Of a stretch of DNA of 31,159 nt, positions 30,304 to 31,159 are shown one piece after another. The notes under the pieces were generated by a model. That model was not told where the DNA came from and did not search any database. It saw only the letters and a list, made by a program, of their open reading frames with translations. Origin of the DNA: Tieghemiomyces parasiticus (lineage: Eukaryota; Kickxellomycota; Dimargaritomycetes; Dimargaritales; Dimargaritaceae); contig JANBPT010000549.1 of the NCBI GenBank assembly GCA_027575765.1, positions 1 to 31,159 of the forward strand. The letters run 5' to 3'. Numbering within the stretch: the first letter of the stretch is position 1; the number at the start of each line of letters is the position of its first letter. A program made the position numbers and the translations under genes.

Positions 30304-31159
30304 ATGTGCGGCATCTTTGGCTACCTCAACTACCTGGTCGATCAGGACCGCAAGGCCATCAGCGACATCCTTCTAGCCGGCCTGTCCCGTCTGGAGTACC
30401 GTGGCTACGACTCGGCTGGTAAGTAGTTCCTCGATTGGATTAATTGAGTTTCAAAATAAGCCTAGCGGGGTTCAGGAGCCTGCTCTTCCCACCGGTAGGG
30501 TATCGCCCCTCCCGCAGAATAGCTACTGAGGCGCAGGGCGAAGGTTGCACAGCGTTTCTGTGGCACATCCGTTCCCCCCTTAAGATTGCGGCGGAATTGG
30601 ATTGCCCAGAGGTGACAGTGCCATCGACGTCCGCATCCCTAAAGACTTTGCCCTCTTATCCGCCCGAGGCTCTCTCCCGACTTGTGTGGATGGGGGCTAA
30701 GGGGGACAGGCCCTTTCATCCGATGCACTTGGGATCAGTTGCTTCAGCCATCTGCCTCATCGCTGGCAGCGAGGCTCAGATGCGGCGCAGTAGTCGATCG
30801 TGACATTCCTGTGAGCTGCTTAGCGATGCGGAGCAGTCAGCTGGTAATCCACCGGCTGCTCTGGTATTGGCCCGGGCGGGGGATAGTTCTGACGGGCGGT
30901 CCTATCAGCGCGTGCTATCATGTCGATCGGACTTACTCGCTCATTTTTTTTATTGTCACTCATCCTCCATTGTTGTCTAACCTGGTGGTAGGCCCTTCGG
31001 TCTAGTTGGTCTCAGAACCTCCCTCCCATACTAACTCACCACCACCACCACCCTCCCCTCGCTTTCCTCCCCCCTATTGACATACCCAGGTATCGCCATC
31101 AATGGCGACGAAGACAATCAGGTCCAGATCTTTAAGCAGGTGGGCAAGGTTGCCGCCCT
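30304..31159 (+). CDS. GFA1: Glutamine:fructose-6-phosphate amidotransferase, N-terminal part (runs off the window)
   Basis: Exon 1 (30304-30418) and the start of exon 2 (31090 to the right edge) join in phase 1 and give about 62 residues. The N-terminus MCGIFGY is that of a class II glutamine amidotransferase whose Cys2, exposed after Met removal, is the nucleophile that releases ammonia from glutamine. [13 protein letters not shown] then GIAINGD across the junction is diagnostic of GFAT/Gfa1. The full enzyme (about 690-700 residues, with two C-terminal SIS isomerase domains beyond the window) makes glucosamine-6-phosphate, the committed step to UDP-GlcNAc for chitin and glycoproteins. The intron (30419-31089) begins GTAAGT and ends CCCAG. 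Confidence 0.95.
30419..31089 (+). other. Intron 1 of GFA1 (671 nt)
   Basis: The largest intron in the window; the other assigned introns range from 47 nt (a tentative one) to 419 nt. It has a pyrimidine-rich 3' end (TTTCCTCCCCCCTATTGACATACCCAG). The open frames inside it have no recognisable product, and no small RNA could be identified by eye. Confidence 0.85.

Overview
The window reads as fungal nuclear DNA: intron-bearing protein genes with GT-AG splice sites, long GC-rich intergenic stretches, and fungal hallmark proteins (a Bem3-type Cdc42 GAP, the chitin-pathway enzyme Gfa1, and an ERGIC-53/Emp47-type cargo lectin). A CobD/HisC-like PLP enzyme, a very long intron-free Bem3 homologue and a signal-peptide F-box protein suggest an early-diverging fungus, perhaps Zoopagomycota (Kickxellomycotina or Dimargaritales). 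That placement is inference and was not tested.

Layout, left to right. 1-84 (+): C-terminal scrap of an unidentified protein. 1986-3626 (+): CobD/HisC-like aminotransferase, four exons, 365 aa. 5663-6384: promoter and ATG-poor leader of the next gene. 6385-12627 (+): Bem3-like PX-PH-RhoGAP protein, 2080 aa, single exon. 13357-16071 (-): RING-finger protein, two exons, 846 aa, convergent with the GAP gene. 17719-19309 (-): L-type lectin of the ER-Golgi cargo receptor family, two exons, 479 aa. 21173-22276 (+): NmrA-like Rossmann protein, 367 aa. 22670-24337 (-): 3-hydroxy-3-methylglutaryl-CoA lyase, three exons, 345 aa, with both a mitochondrial-type N-terminus and a C-terminal SKL. 25133-26577 (-): F-box protein behind a signal peptide. 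30304 to the right edge (+): start of GFA1, cut by the window after exon 2 begins.

The genes do not form a cluster or pathway. They are independent housekeeping and regulatory genes: polarity (Bem3), cell-wall precursor synthesis (Gfa1), glycoprotein traffic (lectin), leucine/ketone metabolism (HMG-CoA lyase), and probable ubiquitin-related functions (RING, F-box). Almost all splice junctions were checked by phase and by continuity of conserved protein motifs; the F-box gene's 3' end is the one unresolved model.

The points most worth a second look are the F-box domain placed behind a secretion signal, the dual-targeting architecture of HMG-CoA lyase, loss of calcium-ligand residues in the lectin, and the long ATG-free pyrimidine-rich leaders of the Bem3 and GFA1 genes. 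I saw no tRNA or rRNA gene, transposon, CRISPR array or biosynthetic cluster.
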